Below are positions 16,767 through 25,673 of a stretch of DNA of 64,000 bases, piece by piece. The position numbers were made by a program, and so were the translations under genes. The notes under the pieces are model-generated. The model saw nothing but the letters and a program-made list of their open reading frames with translations, did not search any database and had not been told where the DNA came from. Location of the stretch: positions 1 through 64,000 of the forward strand of contig RJAE01000016.1 in assembly GCA_004000035.1 (NCBI GenBank). Reading direction: 5' to 3'. Position 1 is the stretch's first letter. The number at the start of each line of letters is the position of its first letter. The DNA comes from Arthrobacter sulfonylureivorans. Lineage in GTDB: Bacteria > Actinomycetota > Actinomycetes > Actinomycetales > Micrococcaceae.

Positions 16767-18623
16767 CTAGCCGTTCTTGCTCAGACGATACTGGGCGGAG
16801 AGGCGAACCGGAGCATTCGGTGCACCGTAGCCGTCATATCCATTGCGGCGTTCGACCACCTCGAAGAAGACGCTCCCGACGGTTGCCGTATAGAAATGGA
16901 CGAACTCGCCCGCCTCATCGCGGTCGTAGAGCAGGTTCAGTTCCTGCAGCGTGGCCAAGTATTTCGGATCCATGCGGAAGCGCGCCTGCAGGTCGGCGTA
17001 GTAGTTCGCCGGAATCTTCAGGAACTCCAGTCCTCCAGCCACGGCATTGCGGGCCAGCGTGACCACGTCCGTGCAGGCGAAGGCGATGTGCTGCGGGTAG
17101 GCCGACGCCGCCGATGGGCCGGGCCGCTCCATCACCAGCGGCGCGATGTTCAGCGCCAAACGGACCATGCCGTCCTCCGTGCGCATGACCTGGCTGCGCA
17201 CCAGGCCGACGGGGCTGGGCACCTCCGTGGAGGGCCGCGGCGCGAGCGAGAGAGTGCTCTCGTAGAACAGCACGCTCTCGTCGAAGTGCTGCCATGGCTG
17301 CGCCAGGTTGACGTGGTCGATGCCCGTGATCAGCTCCGGACCCAGTCGCATGGCACCGTCGGTGACGAATTCCTCCGTCCAGGCGGAGGCGCCGTCCTCG
17401 GTTGCCTCACACAGAAAAATCTCGGTGGAGTCCGGCGCCTTGACGGCCTGCAGCACGGCTTCGTTGGCCTGGCTCTGCCGCGGAACCGCCTCCGCCTTGA
17501 GCTGGAGGGCACGGGAAGCGGCAACCATCGGATCTTCCACGTCGAAGGCCAGCGCGGCGATCGTTGGCTCCAACCCGCGGGCCTGCTGTTCGTTCACAAT
17601 GATCCGGGCCTGCCCCTGGGTCCACAGCTGCACCGGCTTGGTGCGGTGCCGGCCCCGGTAGGCAAAGCCAAGTTGCCGCAGCAGCTGCTGGACCTGATCG
17701 GTGTCTTCCGCTTTCACCTCGGCGAAATTGAAGCCCGTCGGTTCGGCGACCCGGGGCAGCGTTGCCAGCTCCATCGGGAACGTGGCGTCCGGTCCATCGG
17801 TCTCCTGCAGATGCACGGAGGTCTGCCCTTCAAGCCAAATCAGTGAGCGCATGGCGTCGACGGCGGTGCGCTCCTCGTCGGCCTGCCGAAAAACGTCGTT
17901 AAAGATCTCCAGGGAGACCGGACCGTTGTAGCCGCTGCGGACCAGATGGCCCATGAACTTGTCGAGTCCCCAAGCGCCCTCGCCCGGGAAGACCCGGTAG
18001 TGCCTGCTCCAGGACAGGATGTCCATGCTCAGCTCGGGAGCATCGGCCAGTTGGACGAAGAAGATCTTCTCGGTCGGGATCTTCTCGATCCCGGCCGGGT
18101 CCCAGCCGCGGGAGAGGATATGGAAGCTGTCCAAGCAGGTGCCGATGTTCGGATGGTCGGCCAACTCAACAATGCGCATGGCATGTTCGAAGTCGCTGAC
18201 GAACTTCCCCCACGCGAGTGCCTCGTAGGCGATCCGGATCCCGTAGCGGGCGGCCAGGTCGCCTAGCTGGCGGAGCTGGGCGGCGGCCAGGTCGTCGTCG
18301 TTGTGGATGGCCGTTCCCACGTTGCTGCACAGCAGCATCAGGTCCATGCCCAGTTCGTTCATCAGACGGAACTTCGCCTCGGCACGGTAAAGGTTGTCGG
18401 CCAGCAGCTCCTCGGCCACGCCCTCGAAGTCCCGGAACGGCTGGTAGAGATCGAGGGTGAGGCCCAGCTCTGCTGCCAGAGAACGGATTTCACCGGGGCT
18501 GCAGGGGGAGACCAACAGATCCTGTTCGAAGATCTCGATGCCGTCAAAGCCCGCGTTGGCGCAGGCTTGCATCTTTTCTTCCAGCGTTCCGCTGAGGCAG
18601 ACGGTGGCAATGGAGGTACGCAA
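16767..18623 (-). CDS. quiC: 3-dehydroshikimate dehydratase fused to HPPD-like VOC domain
   Basis: A 618-residue two-domain enzyme. Residues 1-270 form a sugar-isomerase TIM barrel (AP endonuclease 2 family) that would convert 3-dehydroshikimate to protocatechuate. Residues ~285-618 form a double VOC fold like 4-hydroxyphenylpyruvate dioxygenase, with the iron-ligand pattern kept near His437 (GIDHVNL), His512 (PQHIAF) and Glu588 (FFEVVERR). The role of this second half is unclear in the family. The TTG start has AGGAAAGG eight bases upstream. It lies 32 bases after the dehydrogenase gene and 66 before iclR. Confidence 0.9.
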   Translation of the reverse strand: MRTSIATVCLSGTLEEKMQACANAGFDGIEIFEQDLLVSPCSPGEIRSLAAELGLTLDLYQPFRDFEGVAEELLADNLYRAEAKFRLMNELGMDLMLLCSNVGTAIHNDDDLAAAQLRQLGDLAARYGIRIAYEALAWGKFVSDFEHAMRIVELADHPNIGTCLDSFHILSRGWDPAGIEKIPTEKIFFVQLADAPELSMDILSWSRHYRVFPGEGAWGLDKFMGHLVRSGYNGPVSLEIFNDVFRQADEERTAVDAMRSLIWLEGQTSVHLQETDGPDATFPMELATLPRVAEPTGFNFAEVKAEDTDQVQQLLRQLGFAYRGRHRTKPVQLWTQGQARIIVNEQQARGLEPTIAALAFDVEDPMVAASRALQLKAEAVPRQSQANEAVLQAVKAPDSTEIFLCEATEDGASAWTEEFVTDGAMRLGPELITGIDHVNLAQPWQHFDESVLFYESTLSLAPRPSTEVPSPVGLVRSQVMRTEDGMVRLALNIAPLVMERPGPSAASAYPQHIAFACTDVVTLARNAVAGGLEFLKIPANYYADLQARFRMDPKYLATLQELNLLYDRDEAGEFVHFYTATVGSVFFEVVERRNGYDGYGAPNAPVRLSAQYRLSKNG

Positions 18624-18655
18624 GGGGATGACCTTTCCTGCAGCTGAGGCAGCCG

Positions 18656-19528
18656 TTACCGGCCTTGGGCGAGGAGTTCGAGGAAGTGGGCGCGCATCCG
18701 GGCCGGGTCCGGTTCCAGTCCGGTGATGTAGCGGAAGGCGTCGACGGCCTGGCCCACGGCCATGTGGCCGCCGTCCAGCACCCGGCAGCCACTGGCCGTG
18801 GCGGCGGCGATCAGCTCGGTCTCGACCGGACGGTAGATCACGTCCGCCACCCAATGCCGGGGCTGGAGCAGGTCGGGGTCCAGCGGAAGGCCCGGGTGGC
18901 TGTGCATGCCGACCGGGGTGGCGTTGAGGATCCCGTCGGCGGCTGCCAGCACGTCCGGCAACTGGTCCATGGTTGCGACCGCTACTTCTTGCTCCGGGAA
19001 GAGCGAGGCCAGGGCATCCCGTCGTTCTGCGGCCCGCCGGGGGTCGAGATCCAGCAGCGTCAGCCGCTGCAGGCCCCTCTTCAACAGGGCATAGGCGACG
19101 GCGGAACCGGCACCACCCGTGCCAAGCTGCACGACCGCGCCAAGCCCGGCGTCGGGCAGGCCCTGTTCCATTCCCCGGCTGAAGCCGGAGAAGTCGGTGT
19201 TGTGGCCGATGAACTTTCCGTCCCGGATCACCACGGTGTTGACGGCACCCAAGCGGCGGGCGTCGTCGGACACGTCGTCCAGGTGCTCCAGCACCAGTTG
19301 CTTGCACGGGTGGGTGATGTTGAACGCGTTGTAACCCAGGTCGCGGCCCTGGTGCAGCAGTTGGCCCACCTGGTCGCCAGGCCGGTTGATGACGGAGAGG
19401 TCAATCGGCCGGTACAGGTAGCGGATCCCGTGATGGTCCGCCTCGCGTTCATGCATCGGGGGAGTGAGGGAGGCCGTAATGCCTTCACCGATCAGGCCGA
19501 CCAGATAGGACTCCGCAACCGTGCTCAT
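18656..19528 (-). CDS. aroE: quinate/shikimate dehydrogenase (AroE family)
   Basis: A 290-residue AroE-family dehydrogenase. The substrate domain has SLTPPMHE and the catalytic lysine in NITHPCKQ (residues 70-77); the NAD(P) domain has GTGGAGSAVAYALL. The CKQ form of the lysine motif and the operon with quiC point to the catabolic quinate/shikimate dehydrogenase (QsuD-like) rather than the biosynthetic enzyme. DLDPRR after the nucleotide strand suggests NAD preference, an inference. The ATG at 19528 is preceded by GAAGGG. The gene heads the minus-strand operon facing the transporter. Confidence 0.88.
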   Translation of the reverse strand: MSTVAESYLVGLIGEGITASLTPPMHEREADHHGIRYLYRPIDLSVINRPGDQVGQLLHQGRDLGYNAFNITHPCKQLVLEHLDDVSDDARRLGAVNTVVIRDGKFIGHNTDFSGFSRGMEQGLPDAGLGAVVQLGTGGAGSAVAYALLKRGLQRLTLLDLDPRRAAERRDALASLFPEQEVAVATMDQLPDVLAAADGILNATPVGMHSHPGLPLDPDLLQPRHWVADVIYRPVETELIAAATASGCRVLDGGHMAVGQAVDAFRYITGLEPDPARMRAHFLELLAQGR

Positions 19529-19540
19529 GATGAAACCCTT

Positions 19541-19577
19541 CGTTCGATTACTGCACAATTGTACGCATATCGCACAA
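19541..19577. promoter_or_regulatory. candidate IclR operator, copy 1
   Basis: A 37-base element beginning CGTTCGATTACTGCACAATT and ending CGCACAA lies 13 bases before the dehydrogenase start codon. It matches the copy at 19713-19749 at 30 of 37 positions in the same orientation. Each contains TGCACA and CGCA-T-A half-motifs typical of IclR-type operators. Confidence 0.65.
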
Positions 19578-19712
19578 TGAGGCAAGGGGTCTCCGGCTGC
19601 CGTTCCGGCGGTGAGGCCCGTTGGTCCGGGGGAGGGGGCGAAAAAGATTCCGGGTAAATTCGGGCGGCAAGACGTCTTGTGCTTCCAGTGTGAGGTGCGC
19701 TACGTTGTACTG

Positions 19713-19749
19713 CGTTCGATCAGTGCACAGCCGTGCGCATAACGCACAA
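19713..19749. promoter_or_regulatory. candidate IclR operator, copy 2
   Basis: The second 37-base copy (CGTTCGATCAGTGCACAGCC ... CGCACAA) lies 48 bases before the transporter start. Spacing between copies is 172 bases centre to centre, so one site can serve each divergent gene. The region between them (19578-19712) holds no gene. Confidence 0.65.
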
Positions 19750-19796
19750 GTTTGTTTGTGGGCGGGGCTGCTCACAGCAGTTGTTAAGGAGCAACA

Positions 19797-21128
19797 ATGA
19801 CCACCGTCCACCAAGAGGATGAGGCCTTTGCCCATCACGGCAAGACGCCGAAGCGTGCGGCCCTGGCCAGTTTCATGGGCAGCGCCGTCGAATACTACGA
19901 TTTCTTCATTTTCGGGTCCGCCGCCGCGCTGATCTTCCCGCACGTCTTCTTCCCGGATGAGAGTGCGCAGGCCGGAATCATGTCGCTGGCGACCTTCGGC
20001 TTCGCCTACATCGCCCGGCCGGTGGGCGCCGTCTTCGTGGGCCACTTCGGCGACCGCATCGGCCGCCAGAAGGTGCTGATGTTCACGCTGATCCTGATGG
20101 GTGCCGCGACCTTCACCATCGGCTGTATTCCCGACTTCGACACCATCGGCTGGTGGGCTCCGGCCATCTTGGTCTTCTGCCGCCTGATGCAGGGCCTCTC
20201 CGCGGCGGGCGAGCAGGCCGGCGCCAGTTCGCTCACGCTCGAGCATGCGCCCGACGACCGCCGCTCCTTCTTCACCTCCTGGATCCTTACCGGCACCCAG
20301 GGCGGGCAGATCCTTGCTGCCATGGTCTTCATTCCGGTGGTCGCGATGCCTGACGAGATCAAGTACGGCATCGGCTGGCGGATTCCGTTCTGGCTCTCCG
20401 CCGTCGTTGTGATCGTCACCTATTTCATTCGCCGCTCGCTGCATGAAACCCCCACCTTCGAAGCCGCCAAGGCGAACAATGAACTGGCCAAGCTGCCGGT
20501 CGGTGTGCTGATGCGGAACCATTGGCGCGACGTGCTCCGGGTGATCTGCTGCGCCTTCATCGCCGCGGTCTCTACGGTCTACGGCACGCTGGCGATCAAG
20601 TACGGCGCCGAAGTCGGCAGCGTCGACGAGGGCATCACCCTGTGGTTGGTGGTCGCAGGCAACATCGGCGCCCTCTTTACCCAGCCGCTCTTCGGCAAAC
20701 TAGCCGACCGGATCGGCCGCAAGCCGGTGTTCATCTACGGCGCGCTGGGCAGCGCCGCGATCATGCCGTTCTACTTGCTCTCGATGGAATCGGGCAACAC
20801 CCTTCTGCAGTTCACCCTGTCCGTGCTGGTCTTCTCCTGCGCCTATGCCGCGGCCAACGCCGTCTGGCCGTCCTTCTACGCGGAGATGTTCAGCGCCAAG
20901 GTCCGGTTCTCCGGCTTGGCCATCGGCACCCAGATCGGCTTCCTGATGGCCGGCTTCGCGCCGTCCATCGTGGCCGCCATCGGCGGAATCCAGGAGGGCG
21001 GTTGGGTCGCCACCAGCATCTTCACCGCCGTGATCGCCGTCATCGCCTCGGTCTCGGCCTTGACCGCGCGGGAAACCTACAAGGTGCCCACCGAGGAGCT
21101 CGGCCTGCGTCGTCCCGCAAGAGTCTGA
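19797..21128 (+). CDS. MHS-family MFS transporter, probable shikimate/quinate importer
   Basis: A 443-residue 12-helix carrier of the metabolite:H+ symporter family. The N-terminal FMGSAVEYYDFFIFG segment, the loop GHFGDRIGRQKVL and the second-half GKLADRIGRKPVF signature are all present. MHS carriers import dicarboxylates, proline-like solutes or shikimate. The divergent quinate/shikimate operon and shared operators argue for shikimate, quinate or dehydroshikimate. AAGGAG lies six bases upstream of the ATG. A long hairpin follows. Confidence 0.88.
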   Translation: MTTVHQEDEAFAHHGKTPKRAALASFMGSAVEYYDFFIFGSAAALIFPHVFFPDESAQAGIMSLATFGFAYIARPVGAVFVGHFGDRIGRQKVLMFTLILMGAATFTIGCIPDFDTIGWWAPAILVFCRLMQGLSAAGEQAGASSLTLEHAPDDRRSFFTSWILTGTQGGQILAAMVFIPVVAMPDEIKYGIGWRIPFWLSAVVVIVTYFIRRSLHETPTFEAAKANNELAKLPVGVLMRNHWRDVLRVICCAFIAAVSTVYGTLAIKYGAEVGSVDEGITLWLVVAGNIGALFTQPLFGKLADRIGRKPVFIYGALGSAAIMPFYLLSMESGNTLLQFTLSVLVFSCAYAAANAVWPSFYAEMFSAKVRFSGLAIGTQIGFLMAGFAPSIVAAIGGIQEGGWVATSIFTAVIAVIASVSALTARETYKVPTEELGLRRPARV

Positions 21129-21147
21129 CCCTAGGAACAAGGACGTA

Positions 21148-21200
21148 CGACGCCGGCGGGAGGCTTTCTGGCGAAAGTCTCCCGCCGGCGTCGTGCTTTA
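21148..21200 (+). terminator. strong hairpin terminator
   Basis: A ~21-bp nearly perfect stem, ACGACGCCGGCGGGAG...CTTTC with GAAAG...CTCCCGCCGGCGTCGT, a TGGC loop and a short T-run (CTTT). It ends the transporter transcript and, read backwards, could also end the minus-strand LLM gene. Confidence 0.85.
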
Positions 21201-21233
21201 AGCGAAGTGACGTCTAGCCGAAGTGTGGGTGGC

Positions 21234-22271
21234 CTACTGCGCCAGCTGCTCCCGGACCAGAGGGGCCACCTTGGTGCCGTAGAGCTCGATGGACTTCATC
21301 AGCTTCTCGTGCGGGAGCGATCCCAGGCTGTATTTCATGTCCCAGCGGGAGAGGCCCAGGCCCTTGGCCACCTTGACGATCTTGGTGGCAACGGTCTCCG
21401 GCGAGCCGACGAACAGGGCGCCGTCTGGGCCCGCCTCGGCTTCGAACTGGCCGCGGGTCATCCGGCTCCAGCCGCGCTCGCGGCCGATCCGCTCCTGCAT
21501 GTCGGCATACGGCAGCCACATCTCCTCGCGGGCCTCTTCGTCCGTGTCCGCGACGTAGCCGGGCGAGTGCGCGCCGATGGGCAGCGCGGGCTTTTCGAAC
21601 TGGTCCAGCGCGCGCTGGTAGAGGTCGGTGAAGGGCGCGAAGTTCATCGGTGCGCCGCCGATGATGGCCAGCATCAGCGGCAGCCCGTAATGGGCGGCGC
21701 GGACCACCGACTGCGGCGTGCCGCCGACGGCGATCCAGGTCTTCAGGCTGCCGGACGCCGTGGGCGGGTAGATCCGCTTGTTGTCCAGCCGGGGCCGGGT
21801 GCGGCCGGCCCAGGTGACCGGTTCTTCTTTGAGCAGTTCGGTGAAGAGCTGGAGCTTCTCATCGAAGAGGACGTCGTAGTCGGCCAGGTCCAGGCCGAAC
21901 AGCGGGAAGGACTCAGTGAAGGAGCCGCGGCCCAGGATTACCTCGGCGCGGCCGTTGGAGGCGGCGTCCAGGGTGGAGAAGCGCTGGAAGACTCGGACGG
22001 GATCATCCGAGCTGAGCACGGTGACGGCGGAGCCGAGCCGGATCCGGCTGGTCTGGCCGGCGATCGCGGCCAGCACCACGTCCGGGGCGGACACGGCGAA
22101 GTCCTCGCGGTGGTGTTCGCCGATGCCGATGAAGTCCAGGCCCACCTCGTCGGCCAGCTTGGCTTCGGCGATGACGTTCCGGATGACCTGGTCGTGCGGC
22201 AGGAGCTTTCCGTCCGCCCCGGTGGTGACGTCCCCGAAGGTGTCCAGCCCGAGTTCGATTGTCTGCGCCAC
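21234..22271 (-). CDS. LLM-class flavin-dependent oxidoreductase
   Basis: A 345-residue luciferase-like TIM-barrel flavoprotein. Typical features are the start ELGLDTFGDV, GIGEHHREDF (the HHR segment near the flavin), the LGSAVTVLSSDDPVRVF strand and GSPETVATKIV near the C terminus. Members use reduced FMN to oxidise varied substrates; none can be assigned. The GTG start with AAAGGCGG upstream was chosen over the longer open frame. The gene stands between two minus-strand units; the lipase maturation factor gene ends 83 bases upstream. Confidence 0.86.
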   Translation of the reverse strand: MAQTIELGLDTFGDVTTGADGKLLPHDQVIRNVIAEAKLADEVGLDFIGIGEHHREDFAVSAPDVVLAAIAGQTSRIRLGSAVTVLSSDDPVRVFQRFSTLDAASNGRAEVILGRGSFTESFPLFGLDLADYDVLFDEKLQLFTELLKEEPVTWAGRTRPRLDNKRIYPPTASGSLKTWIAVGGTPQSVVRAAHYGLPLMLAIIGGAPMNFAPFTDLYQRALDQFEKPALPIGAHSPGYVADTDEEAREEMWLPYADMQERIGRERGWSRMTRGQFEAEAGPDGALFVGSPETVATKIVKVAKGLGLSRWDMKYSLGSLPHEKLMKSIELYGTKVAPLVREQLAQ

Positions 22272-22353
22272 GCTGTGGCCGCCTTTCGTCTGCGTTGAGG
22301 GTGCATGCAAATGCATCTTGTGGTTACATGTGGAAACCTCGGACAGGGCCCGG

Positions 22354-23772
22354 TTATTCCGCCGTGCGCGGCCGGGAGAGCGGGGGCACCAGTTGGCCCG
22401 ACTCGCTCCGGATCCACCACTGCCCGGTCCGCCGCCTCTCCGCCCACGTGGAAAAGCGGTAGTGGTACAGCGTCGCACGCACCAGCAGAGGGGGTTCCCC
22501 GTCGAACGGATCGTGCCGCAGCAGCTTCAGTGTGGCCCTGTCTGCCTCCAGCAACCGCCGCAGCAGCGGGATGAACCAGCTGGCGCCGGGCGAGCCCAAG
22601 GCCAGGAACCACATCAGCCAGTCCAGTCTCAAGTGGTACGGGGCGAACTGCCGCGGCATCCGCCGCGGGTCCCCGGGCTTGCCCTTGAAGCCGTACTCTT
22701 GCCAGTGGACGCCGTCCGCCGACCCTTCCACCACCACTTCGTACCGTTGCCGGGTGATGGAACCGAACGCGCCGTACGCGTTGGCCAGGTGCCAGTTATT
22801 GAAGCTGGCGTTCATCAACTGGCGCTTGGCGAACAGGTTCTTCAGCGGCCAGTAGCTCAGGTACACCAGCAGGGCGCTGACCGCGAGCACCAGCACGATG
22901 AACCACCCCGGCTCCGGCTGGTACTGCGGAGTGAAGTCGCCGACCGGCAGGATGGCCTGAACCGCGCCGTCGGACACCGCGGAGAAGGCCAGCAGGACGG
23001 TCAACGTATTCAGCCAGGCGAAGTTGCCGGAGGCCACCAGCCACAGCTGCGTGAAGATCACCACCGTGGCCGCGATGCTGCCCACCGGCTGCGGAAGGAA
23101 CAGGAAGAAGGGCACCACCAGCTGGGCAAAATGGTTGCCGGCCACCTCCACCTTGTGCAGCGGTTTGGGCAAGTGGTGGAAAAACCAGCTGGCCGGATTC
23201 GGCATCGGCTGGGTCTCATGGTGGTAATACAGGGCGGTCAGGTCCCGCCACACGGTATCGCCCCGCATCTTGATCATTCCGGCACCGAACTCCAGCCGGA
23301 ACACCAGCCAGACGAACAGCCACAGCACCGGAGCCGGCGGTGCCACCCGGTCCGAGCCCAGAAACGCGGCCAGGAAGCCCGCCTCCAGCAGCAGCGTCTC
23401 CCAGCCGAAGCCGTAGAATGTCTGGCCCACGTTCACAATGGACATGTACAGGAACCACAGCACCAGGAACGCCAGCAGCGGCACCCACGGCGGGCCCCAT
23501 TGCGGCAGCCCCGCCACCAGCAGCGCTGAAACAACGACGCCGGTGCCCGCCACGGCGCGCAGCCTGCCGTCGGTGTAGCCCCAGCGGAAGAGGGTGAAGC
23601 CGCGCGGCGTGCGCCGTTCCAGCAGCTGTGGCACGGGGAGCAGCCCGTGTTCGCCCAGCAGGGCGGGGAACTGGGCCAAGGCGGATGCGAAGGCAATCAG
23701 GAACACCGCGGCGATGCCGCGCTGCAGCACTTGCCGCGCCAGCTCAAACCCCTCGGCGCTGAACCACTCCAT
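22354..23772 (-). CDS. lipase maturation factor family membrane protein
   Basis: A 472-residue protein with about nine membrane helices in the first 330 residues and a soluble C-terminal part. The family-specific stretches GETLLLEAGF-like (FGWETLLLEAGFL), FRLEFGAGMIKMRGD and YYHHETQPMPNP are clear. The vertebrate homologue LMF1 folds lipoprotein lipase in the ER; the bacterial role is unknown. GGAGGTG precedes the ATG. Its neighbours do not include a lipase. Confidence 0.88.
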   Translation of the reverse strand: MEWFSAEGFELARQVLQRGIAAVFLIAFASALAQFPALLGEHGLLPVPQLLERRTPRGFTLFRWGYTDGRLRAVAGTGVVVSALLVAGLPQWGPPWVPLLAFLVLWFLYMSIVNVGQTFYGFGWETLLLEAGFLAAFLGSDRVAPPAPVLWLFVWLVFRLEFGAGMIKMRGDTVWRDLTALYYHHETQPMPNPASWFFHHLPKPLHKVEVAGNHFAQLVVPFFLFLPQPVGSIAATVVIFTQLWLVASGNFAWLNTLTVLLAFSAVSDGAVQAILPVGDFTPQYQPEPGWFIVLVLAVSALLVYLSYWPLKNLFAKRQLMNASFNNWHLANAYGAFGSITRQRYEVVVEGSADGVHWQEYGFKGKPGDPRRMPRQFAPYHLRLDWLMWFLALGSPGASWFIPLLRRLLEADRATLKLLRHDPFDGEPPLLVRATLYHYRFSTWAERRRTGQWWIRSESGQLVPPLSRPRTAE

Positions 23773-23907
23773 GGCACCTCCAACGCTACGGCGGACCGGT
23801 CTAGTGTCAAGGTGGTTGGCCCGGCTCAGGGCGGCGGGCTTGGCCCCAGACGGCGGCGCCGCCGTTACCGGCGGAACCCGCTCAAGAGCTACAGTCCCCG
23901 CTCAATG

Positions 23908-23941
23908 CTGCAGGCCCGGCTCAAGAGAGCCGGGCCTGCAG
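23908..23941 (-). terminator. perfect 15-bp hairpin
   Basis: CTGCAGGCCCGGCTC pairs perfectly with GAGCCGGGCCTGCAG around AAGA. It lies 46 bases past the stop of the 33-residue MFS small-subunit gene, so it should end that minus-strand transcript. Bases 23773-23907 hold nothing else I can name. Confidence 0.75.
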
Positions 23942-23986
23942 GTGCGTCTCGCTTCACCGGGGCTGCCGGTCAAGCGGGTCGAAGGA

Positions 23987-24088
23987 TCAGCCGAAGAGCG
24001 CCGGGACCTTCATCAGGGTCTGGGTGATGCCGTAGAGCAGCGGGATGCCGACCAGCACCCAGCCGAGGGCTACTTGTGCTTTCTTCAT
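23987..24088 (-). CDS. MFS transporter small subunit, 33 residues
   Basis: A very short membrane protein, MKKAQVALGWVLVGIPLLYG followed by ITQTLMKVPALFG. It has one transmembrane helix, two N-terminal lysines and a terminal Phe-Gly. Its ATG lies one base after the stop of the upstream OFA-type carrier gene and has a near-perfect AAAGGAGG nine bases before it. The pattern matches the small subunit that accompanies oxalate/formate-antiporter-like carriers in many bacteria. It is too short for normal gene-calling cut-offs. Its role is probably stability or activity of the carrier. Confidence 0.8.
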   Translation of the reverse strand: MKKAQVALGWVLVGIPLLYGITQTLMKVPALFG

Positions 24089-24089
24089 G

Positions 24090-25490
24090 TCAGGCCTCCT
24101 TTCCGGCCATCGCGGATTCGCCGGCTTCTCTGGCCGGGGCCTCATGGAACTTGCTGTCCACCGGCTTGACCATCAGGTTGGCAATGAAACCGATCACCAG
24201 CAGGCCTACCATGGTCAGCAGCGCCGGCTGGTAGGCCTGCGCCGTGAGTTCGCCGGGCTTGCCCTGCGCGTCCAGGAAGGCGTTGACGATCAGCGGTCCG
24301 GCAATGCCTGCGGCGGACCAGGCCGTGAGCAGCCGGCCGTGGATGGCGCCCACCTGGAAGGTGCCGAACAGGTCGCGCAGATAGGCCGGCACCGTGGAGA
24401 ATCCGCCGCCGTAGAAGCTGATGATGACGGCCGCCAGCAGCACGTACAGCCCGGTGGACGTGTAGCCGAACAGGGCCAGCACCACGTAAAGCACGGCGCC
24501 GACGCCCAGGTACAGCATGTAGTTGTTCTTGCGGCCCAGGTAGTCGGACGTGGTGGACCAGACGAACCGGCCGCCCATGTTCGCGATCGAGAGCAGACCC
24601 ACGAAACCGGCGGCAACGCCCGCCGTCACCAGCGAGACGCCGTCGGGCTGGCGGAAGAAGTCCTGGATCATCGGCGAGGCCTGTTCCAGAATACCGATGC
24701 CCGCGGTGACGTTGCAGAACAGGGCGATCCACACCAGCCAGAACTGGCGGGTCTTGATGGCGTTCTTCGCCGAAACGTTCGCCGTGGTGACCAGCGACTT
24801 GGTCTTGACCTTGGCGGCGTCGAAGCCGTCCGGCTTCCAGTCGGCGGCCGGAACCTTGATGGTGAAGGCGCCAAACAGCATGTAGGCCAGGTAGACCACG
24901 GCCAGGGTCAGGAAGAGCTTGCCGACCGCGTCGCCGCTGGCCACCCAGCCCGGCGTGCCGTCGAAGCTGGGGTCGTAGAACTGCAACAGCGCAGTGGAGA
25001 CCGGGCTGGCAATCAGAGCGCCGCCGCCGAAGCCCATGATCGCCATCCCGGTGGCCAGACCGGGGCGGTCGGGGAACCATTTGATCAGCGTGGACACGGG
25101 GGAGATGTAGCCGATGCCCAGGCCGATGCCGCCGATCACGCCATAGCCCAGGTAAACCAGCCAGAGCTGGCCGGTGAAGATGCCCAGCGAACCGACCAAG
25201 AAGCCGGAACTCCAGAAGAGCGCCGACGTGAACATGGCCATTCGCGGACCGTTGCGGTCCACCCAGGTGCCCATCACCGCGGCGGACAGTCCCAGCATCA
25301 CCATGGCAATGGAGAAGATGATGCCGATCTCGGTCAAGCTCACATCAAAGTGGGCCACCAAGGCGTTCTTGTACACGCTGGTGGCGTAGGCCTGGCCAAT
25401 GCACAGATGCACGGCCAGGGCCGCCGGCGGAATCAGCCAGCGGTTAAAGCCCGGAGGGGCGATCGTACGCGATCGGTCCAACCAACTCAT
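24090..25490 (-). CDS. OFA-family MFS transporter (oxalate/formate antiporter-like)
   Basis: A 466-residue 12-helix carrier. Landmarks are the opening RWLIPPAALAVHLCIGQAYA, GTWVDRNGPR in loop 2-3, IKWFPDRPGLATGMAIMGFG between helices 4 and 5, and a large loop with paralogue-specific insertions (VPAADWKPDGFDAAKVKTK). OFA members exchange monocarboxylates such as oxalate and formate. The substrate is not certain. GAAAGGAC lies eight bases before the ATG. The next gene is a 33-residue small subunit, so the pair is probably one transporter. Confidence 0.87.
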   Translation of the reverse strand: MSWLDRSRTIAPPGFNRWLIPPAALAVHLCIGQAYATSVYKNALVAHFDVSLTEIGIIFSIAMVMLGLSAAVMGTWVDRNGPRMAMFTSALFWSSGFLVGSLGIFTGQLWLVYLGYGVIGGIGLGIGYISPVSTLIKWFPDRPGLATGMAIMGFGGGALIASPVSTALLQFYDPSFDGTPGWVASGDAVGKLFLTLAVVYLAYMLFGAFTIKVPAADWKPDGFDAAKVKTKSLVTTANVSAKNAIKTRQFWLVWIALFCNVTAGIGILEQASPMIQDFFRQPDGVSLVTAGVAAGFVGLLSIANMGGRFVWSTTSDYLGRKNNYMLYLGVGAVLYVVLALFGYTSTGLYVLLAAVIISFYGGGFSTVPAYLRDLFGTFQVGAIHGRLLTAWSAAGIAGPLIVNAFLDAQGKPGELTAQAYQPALLTMVGLLVIGFIANLMVKPVDSKFHEAPAREAGESAMAGKEA

Positions 25491-25673
25491 CGTTGGGCGT
25501 CCTTTCAAAGACGGGGTGCGAGGCAGAACTGCAACATGTGTTTCAGTTCACATCCTCACTGATGGTTACGCTAAGCAACCGGATTAGCCCGGCGTGTCGC
25601 GGAACCCTTTCCCGCCCCCGGGCGATTCCGGCGGCCCCTGCCCTCCGGGCAGCATGGCCGGTACGGTGGAGGA

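Noticed and set aside
18624-19307. N-terminal extension of the quiC fusion
   Set aside because: It runs through the dehydrogenase gene in another frame; AGGAAAGG with TTG at 18623 marks the start.
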